A DNA stretch of 64,000 bases from Flavobacterium sp. AG291. GTDB taxonomy: Bacteria; Bacteroidota; Bacteroidia; Flavobacteriales; Flavobacteriaceae. Below, one piece after another: positions 11,801-19,404 of this stretch; the stretch's first letter is position 1; every line of letters starts with the position of its first letter. Where the stretch lies: assembly GCF_003350375.1 (NCBI RefSeq), contig NZ_QQAR01000001.1, positions 124,001 to 188,000 of the forward strand, read 5' to 3'. The translations under genes and the position numbers were made by a program. Under the pieces are notes generated by a model that made no database searches, was not told the origin of the DNA, and saw only the letters and a program-made list of their open reading frames with translations.

Positions 11801-13226
11801 TGGAAATCCATTTGTTAATGGATTGATCGGGGTACTTACCAGTGTGAAGAATATTCAGGTGAATTATACAGAAACGAATGGAACTGTGCTTCCGGGGTAT
11901 CTTCCGGGTATAGGTTTCTTTGGAACAAGTAAACCTACACTTGATTTTATTTTTGGTAGTCAGGATGATGATGTGCGTATGATTGCTGCCCGAAACGGCT
12001 ATCTGACAATGTATCCGGAATACAATCAGAATTTTACGCAGGTTAATACTAAAGAGCTTGATCTTACTGCAAGGGTAGATTTATTTCCTGATTTTACTAT
12101 TGATCTTACTGCAAACAGGGATTATGCTAATAATTACTCGGAGCAATATGATGTTAGTATTAATAATGATGGGGTGTTAGATTATAACTCAAGGTCTCCA
12201 TATACATTTGGTAATTTCCAGATGTCGACCATACTTATAGGTACAGCATTCAGTAAGAGTGATGTAAATGGTTCGGACGCCTTTAACCAGATGAGGGAGA
12301 ACAGGCTTGTAATTGCTAACAGGCTTGCTACACAACATTATGGTACTACAAGCTTCCCTGTTTATACAGATAACCCAACTGATAGTGATTTCTCTAAGGC
12401 GAATGCAGGTTATCCTGTAGGTTTTGGACGAAACAGCCAGGCGGTGTTGCTTCCTGCATTTATGGCGGCTTACTCTGGTCAGGATGCTTCTAAAGTTTCA
12501 ACGGGTTTCCTTAGGGATGTTCCTCTTCCTAACTGGATTGTTAAATATACCGGCCTGATGCGTTATAAGTTTTTCAAAGATAAGTTTAAGCGTTTTTCAT
12601 TACAGCATGGTTACAAAGCAACATACAGTGTTAATGCTTACCGCTCGAATTTTGATTATGGTGTGGACGAAGCTACTGGAGATATTGCTCGTGATAATAA
12701 CGGAGAGGGTAACTTCTACAACAAGAATATTATTTCGAATATTAACCTTATGGAGCAGTTTAATCCGCTTATCCGTGTTGATTTTGAAATGAAGAATTCA
12801 GTTAAGATCCTTGCTGAAATACGCAAAGACAGATCGCTTAACATGAGCTTTGATAACAACCTTCTTACAGAGGTGAAAGGAAATGAATATATTATAGGTT
12901 TAGGTTATCGTATTAAAGATGTTATAATTAATTCCAGTCTTGCGGATAACCCTACCAATACTATTAAGAGTGATATTAATATCAAGACCGATTTCTCTTT
13001 AAGAAAGAACGAAACTATTGTTCGTTACCTGGATTATGACAACAACCAACTGGGTGGTGGACAAAATATCTGGTCTATTAAGCTTACAGCGGATTATGCA
13101 TTCAGTAAAAACCTGACTGCCATATTCTATTACGATCATTCGTTCTCTAAAGCTGTTATATCAACATCATATCCGTTAACGAATATCCGTACCGGATTTA
13201 CGCTGAGATATAATTTCGGAAATTAA
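5886..13226 (+). CDS. sprA: SprA, giant outer-membrane translocon protein of the type IX secretion/gliding system
   Basis: 2446 residues. SprA forms the very large outer-membrane beta-barrel through which type IX secretion cargo, including gliding adhesins, leaves the cell. A signal peptide ends near residue 31 ([11 protein letters not shown]), followed by the SprA-type sequence throughout and a barrel-like C-terminus ending [11 protein letters not shown]. The start must be TTG at 5886: no ATG lies between the ruvA stop and the signal peptide. Two low-complexity Pro/Ala-rich linkers occur, near residues 512-525 and 1944-1973. Asp/Asn-rich loops (for example [10 protein letters not shown] near 405) suggest metal binding, which is inference. 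No other secretion-system gene or CTD cargo is seen in the window. Confidence 0.96.
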   Translation: MKTDYSKDFCRNLKYAISVVFLFFGVAVQAQVTEEEEESRDTIKGYNTGKVEIPNPTSIVEAYTYDPVTNKYIFTKKFDGFNINYPIILTPEQYQELVLRESMRTYFQEKSNAMDGKGTEEQQKNLLPRYYVNSSFFETIFGSNTIDIKPQGSVELDLGVRYTKQDNPAISPRNRKTLTFDFDQRISMSLQGKVGTRLNVTANYDTESTFAFQNLIKLEYTPTEDDIIQKIEVGNVSFPLSNSLVRGAQSLFGVKMALQFGKTTVTGIFSEQKSQTKTVTAQGGGTIQDFQMFALDYDADKHFFLSQYFRNNYDYALRQYPQIYSRVQITRIEVWVTNRQNRINATENNSRNIIALQDLGESRMNRPNTNTEVTAETVGVFTSTTDEFFNAVNGSKFDLFPDNENNKLDPEKIGTAEGWLRSSIREIVTVDGNSFDPQLGPISEGRDYSKLENARKLTTSEYKYHPQLGYISLNQKLNNDEVLAVAYQYTVGDKVYQVGEFGTDGVAATDVTPGATPEASPVPSTKSLMLKMLKSNLVNTSEPVWDLMMKNIYMIPGAFQLAQEDFRMNILYTDPSPLNYITPADDQSPLPEQNISTPEDEAVANTPLLRVFNVDRLNYTNDPQVDGDGFFDFVPGLTVDTDNGRIIFTTVEPFGEHLYYKLDPTAPDYNITPETSYVNNNQKKYVFRKLYKSTQADALQDSQKNKFQLRGRFKSTGGDGIPIGAFNVPQGSVVVTAGGRVLVEGVDYTVNYQLGRVQILDPSLQASNTPIEVSVENNSVFGQQTRRFAGFNIEHKFNDKFLIGGTLLNMSERPFTNKTNYGQESVNNTIFGFNVNYATEVPFFTRLVNKLPNLDTDVPSNFSFRGEVAYLKPGASKADRFNGEATTYVEDFEGSQTNIDMRSALGWTLSSSPAAFGDGPEQPIPANDLSYGYKRAKLAWYSIDPVFYAQGAGGADVPPEDISSNRTRRIYYQELYPVTDVAPGQSLVVNTLDLSYYPQERGPYNFNPTLPANGFRFTETEATDNWAGIMRAINSTNFEQTNVEYIQFWVMDPYSVDGGDGIDPNNTGVLEINLGEISEDILKDNRKQYENGLPEAGGNQPVFSSVWGDVPVSQSLIYAFDTNTANRDVQDVGFDGLTDSEEAAKYPEFAQLEDPSGDNYRFYLAASGNVLEKYKDYNGTQGNSPVDISSNNRGSTTLPDTEDINRDNTMNTIDSYYRYRIPITPGQMPGEGYLVDTRNFDRDTPGGDKAKGRWLLYKIPVDAGDPIGGIESVRSIRFMRMLMTGFRDEVTLRFAALDLVRGEWRRYTSTLQAGDADPTDDRTGFDVVALNVQENGSRSPIPYVSPPGVRREQLYTNNAVINQNEQALSLRVYPDPTGGSDDGLQSGDSRAVFKNVNIDMRQFKKLRMFLHAEALPADDGTSRALQPYQMKGFMRFGNDFTDNFYEVQMELEVTPQTARIPEDIWPENNEMLVTLDALTKLKVRKLNGDVPQPDANGVVYVPAQELDPSLSPHMWIGIRGNPNFGNIRTLMLGVRNDTSQNLRGEVWFNELRLSDMDNKGGMAAVASMDTNFADFATVSATGRMSTIGFGTIEQSPNERSREDTKQYDIVTNVNLGKMLPKKWGINLPFNYGVGEEIITPEYDPFQQDVKLEQMIDNTNDQAEKDNLRERAIDYTKRKSINFIGVKKDRAPEQKQHVYDPENLTFNYSFNQTNHHDYEIENLLDQQLKTGVDYNFAFKPKAIEPLKNNAYMKKSQYWKILQDFNFNYLPNNITFSTNIMRQFNRQEFRNVDVDGIPISPLYRRNYFFEYRYGFNYNITRSLKLNYTVATSNIVRNYLDQRGAPMEGYNIWSDFWDMGETNQHDQSYLLNYDLPINKIPALSFVKATYSYGGSYGWLRSNDALATAYVGNLQYDLGNTVQNKNMQKLNTTLNLDQLYKYVGLTGKKKPVNGAAPKVAPKPGEKITAAPKPATDGNPFVNGLIGVLTSVKNIQVNYTETNGTVLPGYLPGIGFFGTSKPTLDFIFGSQDDDVRMIAARNGYLTMYPEYNQNFTQVNTKELDLTARVDLFPDFTIDLTANRDYANNYSEQYDVSINNDGVLDYNSRSPYTFGNFQMSTILIGTAFSKSDVNGSDAFNQMRENRLVIANRLATQHYGTTSFPVYTDNPTDSDFSKANAGYPVGFGRNSQAVLLPAFMAAYSGQDASKVSTGFLRDVPLPNWIVKYTGLMRYKFFKDKFKRFSLQHGYKATYSVNAYRSNFDYGVDEATGDIARDNNGEGNFYNKNIISNINLMEQFNPLIRVDFEMKNSVKILAEIRKDRSLNMSFDNNLLTEVKGNEYIIGLGYRIKDVIINSSLADNPTNTIKSDINIKTDFSLRKNETIVRYLDYDNNQLGGGQNIWSIKLTADYAFSKNLTAIFYYDHSFSKAVISTSYPLTNIRTGFTLRYNFGN

Positions 13227-13260
13227 TAGAAAAACATTTTACATTTATTTTTATAAAACA

Positions 13261-13268
13261 TACATTTG
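13261..13268 (+). promoter_or_regulatory. Promoter -7 element for gcvH
   Basis: TACATTTG matches TAnnTTTG exactly, 16 bases before the gcvH ATG, giving a very short leader. Confidence 0.6.
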
Positions 13269-13284
13269 CCAAAAACAAACTAAG

Positions 13285-13665
13285 ATGAATATTCCAGCAA
13301 ACTTAAAGTACACTAAAGACCACGAGTGGGTAAAAATTGAAGGTGATATCGCTACTGTAGGAATTACAGATTTCGCTCAGAAAGAGCTTGGTGATATTGT
13401 ATATGTTGAAGTTGATACTCTTGATCAGACTCTTGATAAAGACGAGGTTTTTGGTACAGTAGAGGCTGTTAAAACAGTATCTGACCTTTTCCTTCCACTT
13501 TCTGGTGAGATTATTGAATTCAATGATTCTCTTGAAACTACTCCTGAGAAAGTAAATACTGATCCTTACGGTGACGGATGGATGGTTAAAGTGAAAATCG
13601 CTAACCCGTCTGAGGAGAGCGAACTATTGAGCAGCGAACAATACAAAGAGCTGATAGGTGCCTAA
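13285..13665 (+). CDS. gcvH: Glycine cleavage system H protein
   Basis: 126 residues. GcvH is the lipoylated shuttle that carries the aminomethyl group between the P, T and L proteins of glycine cleavage. The lipoylation site is Lys63 in [12 protein letters not shown], with the expected surrounding ES/EAVK pattern; the protein starts with the typical N-terminal strand [16 protein letters not shown] and L genes are not in the window, which is usual in flavobacteria where gcvH is unlinked. The last 8 bases overlap the VanZ-like gene. Confidence 0.97.
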   Translation: MNIPANLKYTKDHEWVKIEGDIATVGITDFAQKELGDIVYVEVDTLDQTLDKDEVFGTVEAVKTVSDLFLPLSGEIIEFNDSLETTPEKVNTDPYGDGWMVKVKIANPSEESELLSSEQYKELIGA

Positions 13666-14029
13666 TAGGTTTGTACTGGCCACTATTGTATGGGTTCTGT
13701 TTATAACCTATATGTGTCTGGTCAGTGCTTCTAAAATTCCTACTGCTGCCTGGTTTGTTATACCTCATAAAGATAAGGTTGTACATTTTGTTTTTTATTT
13801 TGTATTAACCTTGTTGCTTTACAAAGACTTTAAATTAAAGTGGGGTGTATTGAAGAAGTCGTTTGCGTTTGCTTTTATCACAGCGGTAAGTTATGGTGTT
13901 TTGATCGAGATATGCCAATGGCTGTTTACATCAGGACGTAATGCTGAGATTTTAGATGTAATTGCCAATACTTCAGGGAGTGCTTTTGGAATTTTAATAT
14001 TATGGCTTCGTCAGAAGTTGAAAAAATAG
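13658..14029 (+). CDS. VanZ-like family membrane protein
   Basis: 123 residues with four predicted membrane helices. The VanZ-like signature is visible: [17 protein letters not shown] and [19 protein letters not shown], ending in the typical NTSGSAFGI. The first VanZ was linked to teicoplanin resistance, but most family members have no known role, so no resistance should be inferred. The start is GTG at 13658, inside the last codons of gcvH. The overlap implies translational coupling to gcvH, and no in-frame ATG exists early enough to keep the first helix. Confidence 0.85.
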   Translation: MPNRFVLATIVWVLFITYMCLVSASKIPTAAWFVIPHKDKVVHFVFYFVLTLLLYKDFKLKWGVLKKSFAFAFITAVSYGVLIEICQWLFTSGRNAEILDVIANTSGSAFGILILWLRQKLKK

Positions 14030-14035
14030 ATTATG

Positions 14036-14070
14036 ATCCCTTTCCGTTTTTTGGAAAGGGATTTTTATTT
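14036..14070 (+). terminator. Intrinsic terminator after gcvH-VanZ
   Basis: Perfect 10-bp stem ATCCCTTTCC/GGAAAGGGAT, 7-base loop, then TTTTATTTTATT. It ends only about 9 bases before the deoC ATG, so it would block readthrough unless deoC has its own signal, or it may act as an attenuator. Confidence 0.85.
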
Positions 14071-14078
14071 TATTACAA

Positions 14079-14822
14079 ATGGATATAAGACAATATTTAG
14101 ATTCGACCTATTTAAAGACTGCTAATCAGGCAGGATTGACCGAAGTAGAAAATAATGAAGTGGTTAAAAATACCGTGCAGGAAGCTATAACCGAAAAGTA
14201 CAAGTTGGTTATGATTCGACCGGAGGTGGTTGCTATAGCGCGTAAAATGATAGATGCTGCCGGAAGTAAAGTGACGGTTGGAACCGTTATTGACTTTCCT
14301 TCAGGACAAGGTTCGCTGGCAGATAAGTTGGCTGAAGCTGAAAAGGCTATTGAAGATGGTGCTGATGATCTTGATTTTGTGCTGGATTATGAAGGTTTTA
14401 AGGCGGGCAATGTTGCTGCTGTGAAAAATCAGGTGCTTGAATGTACACGTTTGGGATTAGAACATAATAAGATTGTAAAGTGGATTATTGAAATAGCTGC
14501 GTTGAATGACCATGAGATTGTCCAGTTGAGTGTCTTGGTCAAAAACGTCGTGCTTACAAATTTTGAAGAAAGCAGCTATTCGCGGGTATTTGTAAAGTCA
14601 TCTACCGGATTCTATAAGACCAGAGATGGAATTCCTAATGGTGCCACGTTGTCGGGAATTAAGCTAATGCTTGAAAATGCTTATCCGCTTCCGGTTAAAG
14701 CTGCGGGAGGTGTACGTACTCTGGAAGAGGCAAGACAGATGATTGCTATGGGTGTTAAGCGTATTGGCACATCGTCGGCGAAGGCTATCATTGGTGGTGA
14801 AGCTACATCTCAAGGGTATTAA
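14079..14822 (+). CDS. deoC: Deoxyribose-phosphate aldolase
   Basis: 247 residues, class I aldolase that splits 2-deoxyribose 5-phosphate into glyceraldehyde 3-phosphate and acetaldehyde during deoxynucleoside use. The Schiff-base lysine is Lys173 in FVKSSTGFYK; the proton-relay region KIVKWIIE (131-138) and the phosphate-binding GGVRTLEEA near residue 207 are also present. A strong terminator lies just before the start and another just after the stop, so the gene is a single unit; no consensus promoter was found between the upstream hairpin and the ATG. Confidence 0.96.
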   Translation: MDIRQYLDSTYLKTANQAGLTEVENNEVVKNTVQEAITEKYKLVMIRPEVVAIARKMIDAAGSKVTVGTVIDFPSGQGSLADKLAEAEKAIEDGADDLDFVLDYEGFKAGNVAAVKNQVLECTRLGLEHNKIVKWIIEIAALNDHEIVQLSVLVKNVVLTNFEESSYSRVFVKSSTGFYKTRDGIPNGATLSGIKLMLENAYPLPVKAAGGVRTLEEARQMIAMGVKRIGTSSAKAIIGGEATSQGY

Positions 14823-14829
14823 AAAAATA

Positions 14830-14860
14830 AACCTTCCCGTTTGGGAAGGTTTTCCTTTTT
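14830..14860 (+). terminator. Intrinsic terminator after deoC
   Basis: Stem AACCTTCCC/GGGAAGGTT with a 4-base loop (gttt), followed by TTCCTTTTT. It begins 8 bases after the deoC stop. Confidence 0.85.
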
Positions 14861-14940
14861 CATAGCAAATTTCGTAAGCGGATTTTATTTCTTTTTCATA
14901 GCAATGTTTCCCGACGAAATTTATCTTTTCCTGTAGCAAC
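14855..14940. repeat. Three degenerate 36-base tandem units in the deoC-ctaB gap
   Basis: A core reading TTGCTAtgaAAAAG on the minus strand recurs three times: the two right-hand ends at 14855-14868 and 14891-14904 are identical over 14 bases, and a third at 14925-14939 is diverged. Periods are 36 and 35 bases. An AAATTTCG/CGAAATTT inverted pair lies within. The rest of the 290-base gap, 14941-15060, holds only short AT-rich hairpins such as AACCTT/AAGGTT near 14990-15004. Confidence 0.5.
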
Positions 14941-15062
14941 TTAACTTAGTGAAACCATTTATGAGATGGTTACATAGTATAGATGATAAAACCTTGAAAA
15001 GGTTGCGTTATAAATAATGTTTTTTTTAAAATTATTTATAATGTATCTTTTTTGCAGTCCTT

Positions 15063-15094
15063 TTGAGGGATTACTGATTTTTGGACTATCTTTG
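15063..15094 (+). promoter_or_regulatory. Promoter for the ctaB-cox operon
   Basis: TTG at 15063-15065, 21-base spacer, TATCTTTG at 15087-15094: a full Bacteroidota promoter 20 bases before the ctaB ATG. Confidence 0.7.
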
Positions 15095-15113
15095 CCGGAG
15101 TTTTTGAAATACA

Positions 15114-16028
15114 ATGAAAATCATTTTGAACGCTCAGGAAAATCAGATATCTTTTAAATCTCTATTTGCAGATTTTGTTGCAATAACGAAAGCCAGGCTG
15201 GCTATTAGTGTTGTTTTTTCATCTGTAGCCGGATACCTTTTAGGGTTTTCCGAATTCTATCCTTTCAGCTGGGCTACTCTTGTACTTCTTACTATTGGTG
15301 GCTATTGTATGGTTGGGGCTTCAAACGTTTTTAACCAGATCATAGAAAAAGATCTTGATGCTTTAATGGACAGGACTAAGAATCGTCCGGTGCCTTCAGG
15401 TAAAATGTCTGTAAAAACTGCATTTATATTAGGTGCAGTCCTTACGATTATAGGTATTGCAATTTTATATAGCATCAACCCTAAAACAGCTATGTTTGGG
15501 GCTATTTCAATCTTCTTATATACTAGTATTTATACACCGCTTAAAACTAAGACACCTCTTGCGGTTTTTGTTGGTGCATTTCCGGGGGCTATACCTTTCA
15601 TGTTAGGATGGGTTGCTGCTACCGGCGAGTTTGGTGTCGAAGCCGGAACATTGTTTTTAGTTCAGTTCTTTTGGCAATTTCCGCACTTTTGGGCAATAGG
15701 CTGGTTCTTGTATGATGATTATAAGAAGGCGGGATTCTTTATGTTGCCTACTGGCAGGAAAGATAAAAAAACGGCATTACAGACGATATTATATACTGTT
15801 TGGCTTATAATTGCCTCATTGCTCCCTGTGACCGGTTTTACGGGAGAGCTTAAGCTTAGTGTAGTGTCGGCTGTAGTTGTTTTTCTTCTTGGTTTGTGGA
15901 TGTTGGTTTATGCAGTTAAATTGTATAAGAAGATGGACGCGTCGGCGGCAAAAAAACTGATGTTGGTGAGTGTTTCATACATTTCATTGCTTCAGGTTAT
16001 ATATGTGATTGATAAATTTATTCGATAA
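15114..16028 (+). CDS. ctaB: Protoheme IX farnesyltransferase (heme O synthase)
   Basis: 304 residues, UbiA-family membrane prenyltransferase that attaches farnesyl to heme b to make heme O, the precursor of heme A/O in terminal oxidases. The first Asp-rich motif is visible as NVFNQIIEKDLDALMDRT (near residues 66-83) followed by the family-typical KNRPVPSGK; nine or so hydrophobic helices follow. Two bases separate its stop from the first COX subunit III gene, so it heads the oxidase operon. The family assignment is secure. Confidence 0.96.
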   Translation: MKIILNAQENQISFKSLFADFVAITKARLAISVVFSSVAGYLLGFSEFYPFSWATLVLLTIGGYCMVGASNVFNQIIEKDLDALMDRTKNRPVPSGKMSVKTAFILGAVLTIIGIAILYSINPKTAMFGAISIFLYTSIYTPLKTKTPLAVFVGAFPGAIPFMLGWVAATGEFGVEAGTLFLVQFFWQFPHFWAIGWFLYDDYKKAGFFMLPTGRKDKKTALQTILYTVWLIIASLLPVTGFTGELKLSVVSAVVVFLLGLWMLVYAVKLYKKMDASAAKKLMLVSVSYISLLQVIYVIDKFIR

Positions 16029-16030
16029 TT

Positions 16031-16609
16031 ATGGAAATGTCTCTTAAAGAGCATAACGAAAGGAATGCCAGATCTAAAAAAATGATATTATGGTTTGCCA
16101 TGATAAGCATGTTTATGATGTTTGCGGGGTTAACCAGTGCCTATGTTGTAAGTTCGTCAAGACCTGACTGGGTGAAGGATTTTGTCTTACCGTCTGCTTT
16201 TATAATAAGCACGGTTGTGATTGTGGCCAGCAGTATAACATTTCACATGGCGAAGCTTTCGATTAAGAAAAACGATACGAAGGCAACAGGGATGTGGCTT
16301 ATAGCGACACTTGTGTTAGGTGTTGCTTTTGTTTTGGCTCAGTTTAATGGGTTTTCACAGGTAATTAAAGAAGGGTACTATTTTACCGGACCGGAGAGTA
16401 CAGTTACTACTTCTTTTCTTTATATAGTTACAGTTGTGCATATGTTGCACCTGTTTGCAGGGCTTATTGTATTGCTTGTTGTAATTTATAATCATTTTAA
16501 ACAAAAATACAATGCTTCTCAAACCCTTGGATTAGAGTTAGGTGCAATGTTTTGGCACTTTCTCGATATTTTATGGGTATATTTGTTTTTATTTTTCTAT
16601 TTCTATTAA
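16031..16609 (+). CDS. Heme-copper oxidase subunit III (short form)
   Basis: 192 residues with five predicted membrane helices, the length of the subunit III of quinol and caa3-type oxidases. Typical features are FAGLTSAYVVSSSRPDW in helix 1-2, VHMLHLFAGL in the fourth helix and a C-terminal GAMFWHFLDILWVYLFLFFYFY. Subunit III stabilises the oxidase core and has no redox centre. It is followed 47 bases later by a second, longer subunit III gene, so the two probably belong to one complex or to two oxidases sharing an operon. No subunit I or II gene is in the window. Confidence 0.9.
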   Translation: MEMSLKEHNERNARSKKMILWFAMISMFMMFAGLTSAYVVSSSRPDWVKDFVLPSAFIISTVVIVASSITFHMAKLSIKKNDTKATGMWLIATLVLGVAFVLAQFNGFSQVIKEGYYFTGPESTVTTSFLYIVTVVHMLHLFAGLIVLLVVIYNHFKQKYNASQTLGLELGAMFWHFLDILWVYLFLFFYFY

Positions 16610-16623
16610 TAGAAAAAATAGTG

Positions 16624-16631
16624 TAAATTTG
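16624..16631 (+). promoter_or_regulatory. Possible internal promoter -7 element before second subunit III
   Basis: TAAATTTG matches TAnnTTTG, 25 bases before the ATG of the second subunit III gene, in the only sizeable gap of the first part of the operon. No TTG -33 element is evident. Confidence 0.45.
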
Positions 16632-16656
16632 GAAACTTTTTAACCAATAACTTTAT

Positions 16657-17646
16657 ATGGCAGCGACAGTTACTACAACAGCTACTACTACAGGTAAAAC
16701 ATGGGGCGGAGGAAATGAGCCTATGGGAGCAAGTTATGGCAAGATGATGATGTGGTTTTTCATCGTATCGGATGCGCTAACTTTCTCGGGATTCCTTGCA
16801 GCTTACGGTTTTTCTCGATTTAAATTCATTGAAACTTGGCCTATAGCCGATGAGGTGTTTAATCACTTTCCATTTATGCATGGTGTTGATGCACCGATGT
16901 ATTATGTGGCATTCATGACATTTATACTAATTTTCTCTTCAGTAACAATGGTGCTTGCAGTAGATGCAGGTCATCATCTGAAAAAAACCAAAGTTGCAAT
17001 CTATATGTTGCTAACTATCGTTGGTGGTTTTATTTTTCTTGGTTCTCAGGCTTGGGAATGGAAAAACTTCATCAAAGGTGAGTTTGGAGCAGTAGAAACT
17101 AAGGGTGGTTCTATTCTTCAGTTTGTGAAGATGGGAGAGAATGGTAAATACGAAAGGGTTGCTCTTGCAGATTTTGCTGCAACACTGCCTACTGATCGTG
17201 TTAACAAAGTAAGAAGTAACGGTATTTGGTTTGAAGAAACTGCTGCTTTACCAACTTATTCTGTTGAAGAAGTGAAAGAAGGGCTTAAAGCTCATCCTGA
17301 AGTTCTTGTGAGAACAGAAAAGATTGTTAAGAAACATAAAGAAGTATTAAGCAGAGAAGAGTCTCTTAAGAGAATTGAAGATGCTACTATCGTAGTTGAA
17401 GGTGCTAACCTTATAAGAAATGAGTATGGACACAAATTGTTCGCTAACTTCTTCTTCTTTATTACAGGTTTCCACGGATTCCACGTATTCTCAGGTGTAA
17501 TGATTAATGTGCTTATTTTCTTTAACGTATTGCTTGGTACATACGAAAAAAGAAGAAGCTACGAGATGGTTGAGAAAGTTGGTCTTTACTGGCACTTTGT
17601 AGATTTAGTGTGGGTATTTGTGTTCACATTCTTCTACCTTGTTTAA
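16657..17646 (+). CDS. Cytochrome c oxidase subunit III with large hydrophilic insertion
   Basis: 329 residues, far longer than the short subunit III beside it. Start and end match the family (MMMWFFIVSDALTFSGFLAAYGFSRF; HGFHVFSGVMINVL; GLYWHFVDLVWVFVFTFFYLV). Between the third helix (GSQAWEW) and the next one, about residues 142-255 form a charged, lysine/glutamate-rich stretch absent from ordinary subunit III. This insertion would face one side of the membrane as an extra soluble domain. It probably belongs to the oxidase whose core subunits lie elsewhere. The N-terminus is a Thr-rich tail. Confidence 0.9.
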   Translation: MAATVTTTATTTGKTWGGGNEPMGASYGKMMMWFFIVSDALTFSGFLAAYGFSRFKFIETWPIADEVFNHFPFMHGVDAPMYYVAFMTFILIFSSVTMVLAVDAGHHLKKTKVAIYMLLTIVGGFIFLGSQAWEWKNFIKGEFGAVETKGGSILQFVKMGENGKYERVALADFAATLPTDRVNKVRSNGIWFEETAALPTYSVEEVKEGLKAHPEVLVRTEKIVKKHKEVLSREESLKRIEDATIVVEGANLIRNEYGHKLFANFFFFITGFHGFHVFSGVMINVLIFFNVLLGTYEKRRSYEMVEKVGLYWHFVDLVWVFVFTFFYLV

Positions 17647-17667
17647 TTTTATTTAAAAGTATTTATC

Positions 17668-18021
17668 ATGGCACATTCGCACGAATCTAATACAAAAAGA
17701 ATCTGGACAGTTTTCGGATTGTTATCAATAATAACAATTGTAGAGGTGATACTTGGTATTGCTAAACCGGCATCTTTACATGATACTCATCTTGCCCAGA
17801 TGAATTTGCTTAACTGGATATTCATTATTCTTACTATAGTAAAAGCTTACTACATTATGTGGGCGTTTATGCACCTTGAGGGTGAGAAGAGCAGTCTAAG
17901 GTGGTCTATTGTGGCACCGTTAGTATTCCTAATTATCTATTTAGTGTTCATCTTGCTGATAGAAGGTAATTATGTTTTTGAAGTGTTTGGAACAGCTCAC
18001 AATTATAAGTGGATTTTCTAA
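17668..18021 (+). CDS. Cytochrome c oxidase subunit IV (prokaryotic type)
   Basis: 117 residues, three membrane helices, matching the small COX4 subunit of caa3/quinol oxidases. Typical elements: KRIWTVFGLLSIITIVEVILG, then FIILTIVKAYYIMWAFMHLEGE, then a final helix. The N-terminus is His-rich (MAHSHES). It follows subunit III by 21 bases and ends the first oxidase transcription unit, since a strong terminator follows. No catalytic role is expected. Confidence 0.92.
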   Translation: MAHSHESNTKRIWTVFGLLSIITIVEVILGIAKPASLHDTHLAQMNLLNWIFIILTIVKAYYIMWAFMHLEGEKSSLRWSIVAPLVFLIIYLVFILLIEGNYVFEVFGTAHNYKWIF

Positions 18022-18036
18022 TAACACATTAATTAT

Positions 18037-18066
18037 AAAAGGCGGTTTTTAAACCGCCTTTTTTTT
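18037..18066 (+). terminator. Intrinsic terminator after COX subunit IV
   Basis: Stem AAAGGCGGTTT/AAACCGCCTTT followed by eight T. It divides the oxidase block into two transcription units; the downstream unit has its own -7 element starting in the last T. Confidence 0.92.
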
Positions 18067-18073
18067 AATTTTG
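18066..18073 (+). promoter_or_regulatory. Promoter -7 element for the SCO/DUF420 unit
   Basis: TAATTTTG matches TAnnTTTG and sits directly behind the T-run of the terminator. It overlaps the only upstream alternative start of the next gene (TTG at 18071), which argues for the ATG at 18098 instead. Confidence 0.6.
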
Positions 18074-18097
18074 CATACAGATGCTTTCCTTATTACC

Positions 18098-18772
18098 ATG
18101 AAAAAGAAAATTGTTCTGATCATACTTCTTGTTTTGCCTCTTTCGTGTTATATTTATTTTGCACTGGCTAAACATAATGCTCTTAATTTACCTGTCATTA
18201 CTGAAAATGTGAGTGAACTTCCTAAGGGGGCTACACTTGATAATAAACCTGTTTCCCTTCAGGGAAGCATAAGTATCGTTGGTTTTTTGGGTAATGATAT
18301 TACTAAAAAAAAGGAAACGGTTTTTAATATCAATGAAAAAATAAACAATAAGTATAAAGGCTTTACTGATTTTCAGATTGTGATGCTTATGCCTAAAGGT
18401 GAAGAGCAGGAAGTTGAGAAAGTTATGGCTGAACTTAAAGTTATGGCTGATATTTCTAACTGGAGATTTTTGTTTGTAGAGCCTAATCAGATTGCTGAAT
18501 TCCATAGTTCTCTTAAAGTTAAAGAACCTATGGATGCCGATAATGGTACTTATTATCTTTTCATTGTTGATAAGGACCGTAAACTTAGGGGTAGAGACGG
18601 GAAGATGAAAGATAAAAAGACCGGCAAATATGAATTTAAAGATGGATATAATTCTTTTATTGTCGCTGAGCTTCATAATGAAATGACGGATGATATTAAG
18701 ATATTGCTTAGGGAATATCGTTTGGCACTGAAAAAGAATAATAATCTGAAGGGGGTTAAGAGAGAAATATAA
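18098..18772 (+). CDS. SCO/thioredoxin-fold-like membrane protein lacking copper-binding cysteines
   Basis: 224 residues with one N-terminal membrane anchor (KKKIVLIILLVLPLSCYIYF). The rest resembles a thioredoxin/SCO fold: a GSISIVGFLG strand where SCO has its CxxxC strand, and a later LFIVDKDRKLRGRDGK segment that parallels LFALVDKEGNVRSRRDK in the true SCO three bases downstream. The CxxxC and the conserved His are absent, so copper delivery or thiol chemistry is unlikely. It could be a structural partner of oxidase assembly. Start at the ATG 18098 is chosen because the -7 element covers the earlier TTG. Relationship to SCO is my inference from this similarity and the neighbourhood. Confidence 0.75.
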   Translation: MKKKIVLIILLVLPLSCYIYFALAKHNALNLPVITENVSELPKGATLDNKPVSLQGSISIVGFLGNDITKKKETVFNINEKINNKYKGFTDFQIVMLMPKGEEQEVEKVMAELKVMADISNWRFLFVEPNQIAEFHSSLKVKEPMDADNGTYYLFIVDKDRKLRGRDGKMKDKKTGKYEFKDGYNSFIVAELHNEMTDDIKILLREYRLALKKNNNLKGVKREI

Positions 18773-18774
18773 TT

Positions 18775-19404
18775 ATGAAGAATAAATATTCATATGTTGG
18801 GATTTCATTCATAATCCTGATATTCGGTATATGGGCTGTGCCAAAAATTGTTGAAAAATTCCAAAAATCTGATTTAGTTACCATAGGTCGTGTTCCTGAA
18901 TTTAAGTTAACAGACCAGAATAATAAAGTGATAACTGATAAAGATTACCTGGGTAAGGTTTATGTAGTTGAATTTTTCTTTAGCACATGTCCTTCCATTT
19001 GTCCAAAAATGAACCAGAATATGCTACTGCTTCAGCAGGAGTTTTATGGTAACCCTAAATTTGGAATTGCATCGATTACGATCAATCCGGAATATGATAC
19101 TCCAAAAGTTTTAAAAGAACATGCTGAACTTTTAGGGGTTAAACATTATAACTGGCATTTTTTAACGGGTGACAGGGAATATATTTATAATCTGGCGAAG
19201 AAAGGGTTTAACCTGTATGCTGGTGCTGATAAGACTGCACCGGGTGGTTTTGAGCATTCGGGGCTTTTTGCTTTAGTTGATAAAGAGGGAAACGTTCGCA
19301 GCAGAAGGGACAAATACGGTAACCCGATTGCTTTTTATGACGGACTTGATGATAATGGTGTAAAAGATATTAAAGAGGATATTAAAAAATTATTAGAAGA
19401 ATAA
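18775..19404 (+). CDS. SCO1/SenC family copper chaperone
   Basis: 209 residues, membrane-anchored (helix near 8-22) periplasmic thioredoxin fold that inserts copper into the CuA site of cytochrome c oxidase. The copper ligands are all present: Cys72 and Cys76 in STCPSICPKM, and His161 in GGFEHSGLFALVDK. The placement between an oxidase subunit block and DUF420 supports a role in oxidase assembly. Its stop shares one base with the DUF420 start (TAATG), so the two are translationally coupled. Confidence 0.94.
   Translation: MKNKYSYVGISFIILIFGIWAVPKIVEKFQKSDLVTIGRVPEFKLTDQNNKVITDKDYLGKVYVVEFFFSTCPSICPKMNQNMLLLQQEFYGNPKFGIASITINPEYDTPKVLKEHAELLGVKHYNWHFLTGDREYIYNLAKKGFNLYAGADKTAPGGFEHSGLFALVDKEGNVRSRRDKYGNPIAFYDGLDDNGVKDIKEDIKKLLEE

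Noticed and set aside
13658-14029. Glycopeptide resistance determinant (VanZ name)
   Set aside because: Only the VanZ-like domain is present; no vanHAX or other resistance genes; most family members are unrelated to resistance.
14664-14939. 91-codon minus-strand frame covering the deoC 3' end and the tandem repeat
   Set aside because: Overlaps deoC and its terminator; the repeated CYEKE-type translation arises from the 36-base DNA repeat.
18071-18097. Upstream TTG start for the SCO-like protein (nine extra codons)
   Set aside because: The -7 element TAATTTTG overlaps it, so transcription begins after it; the ATG at 18098 also gives the better membrane anchor.
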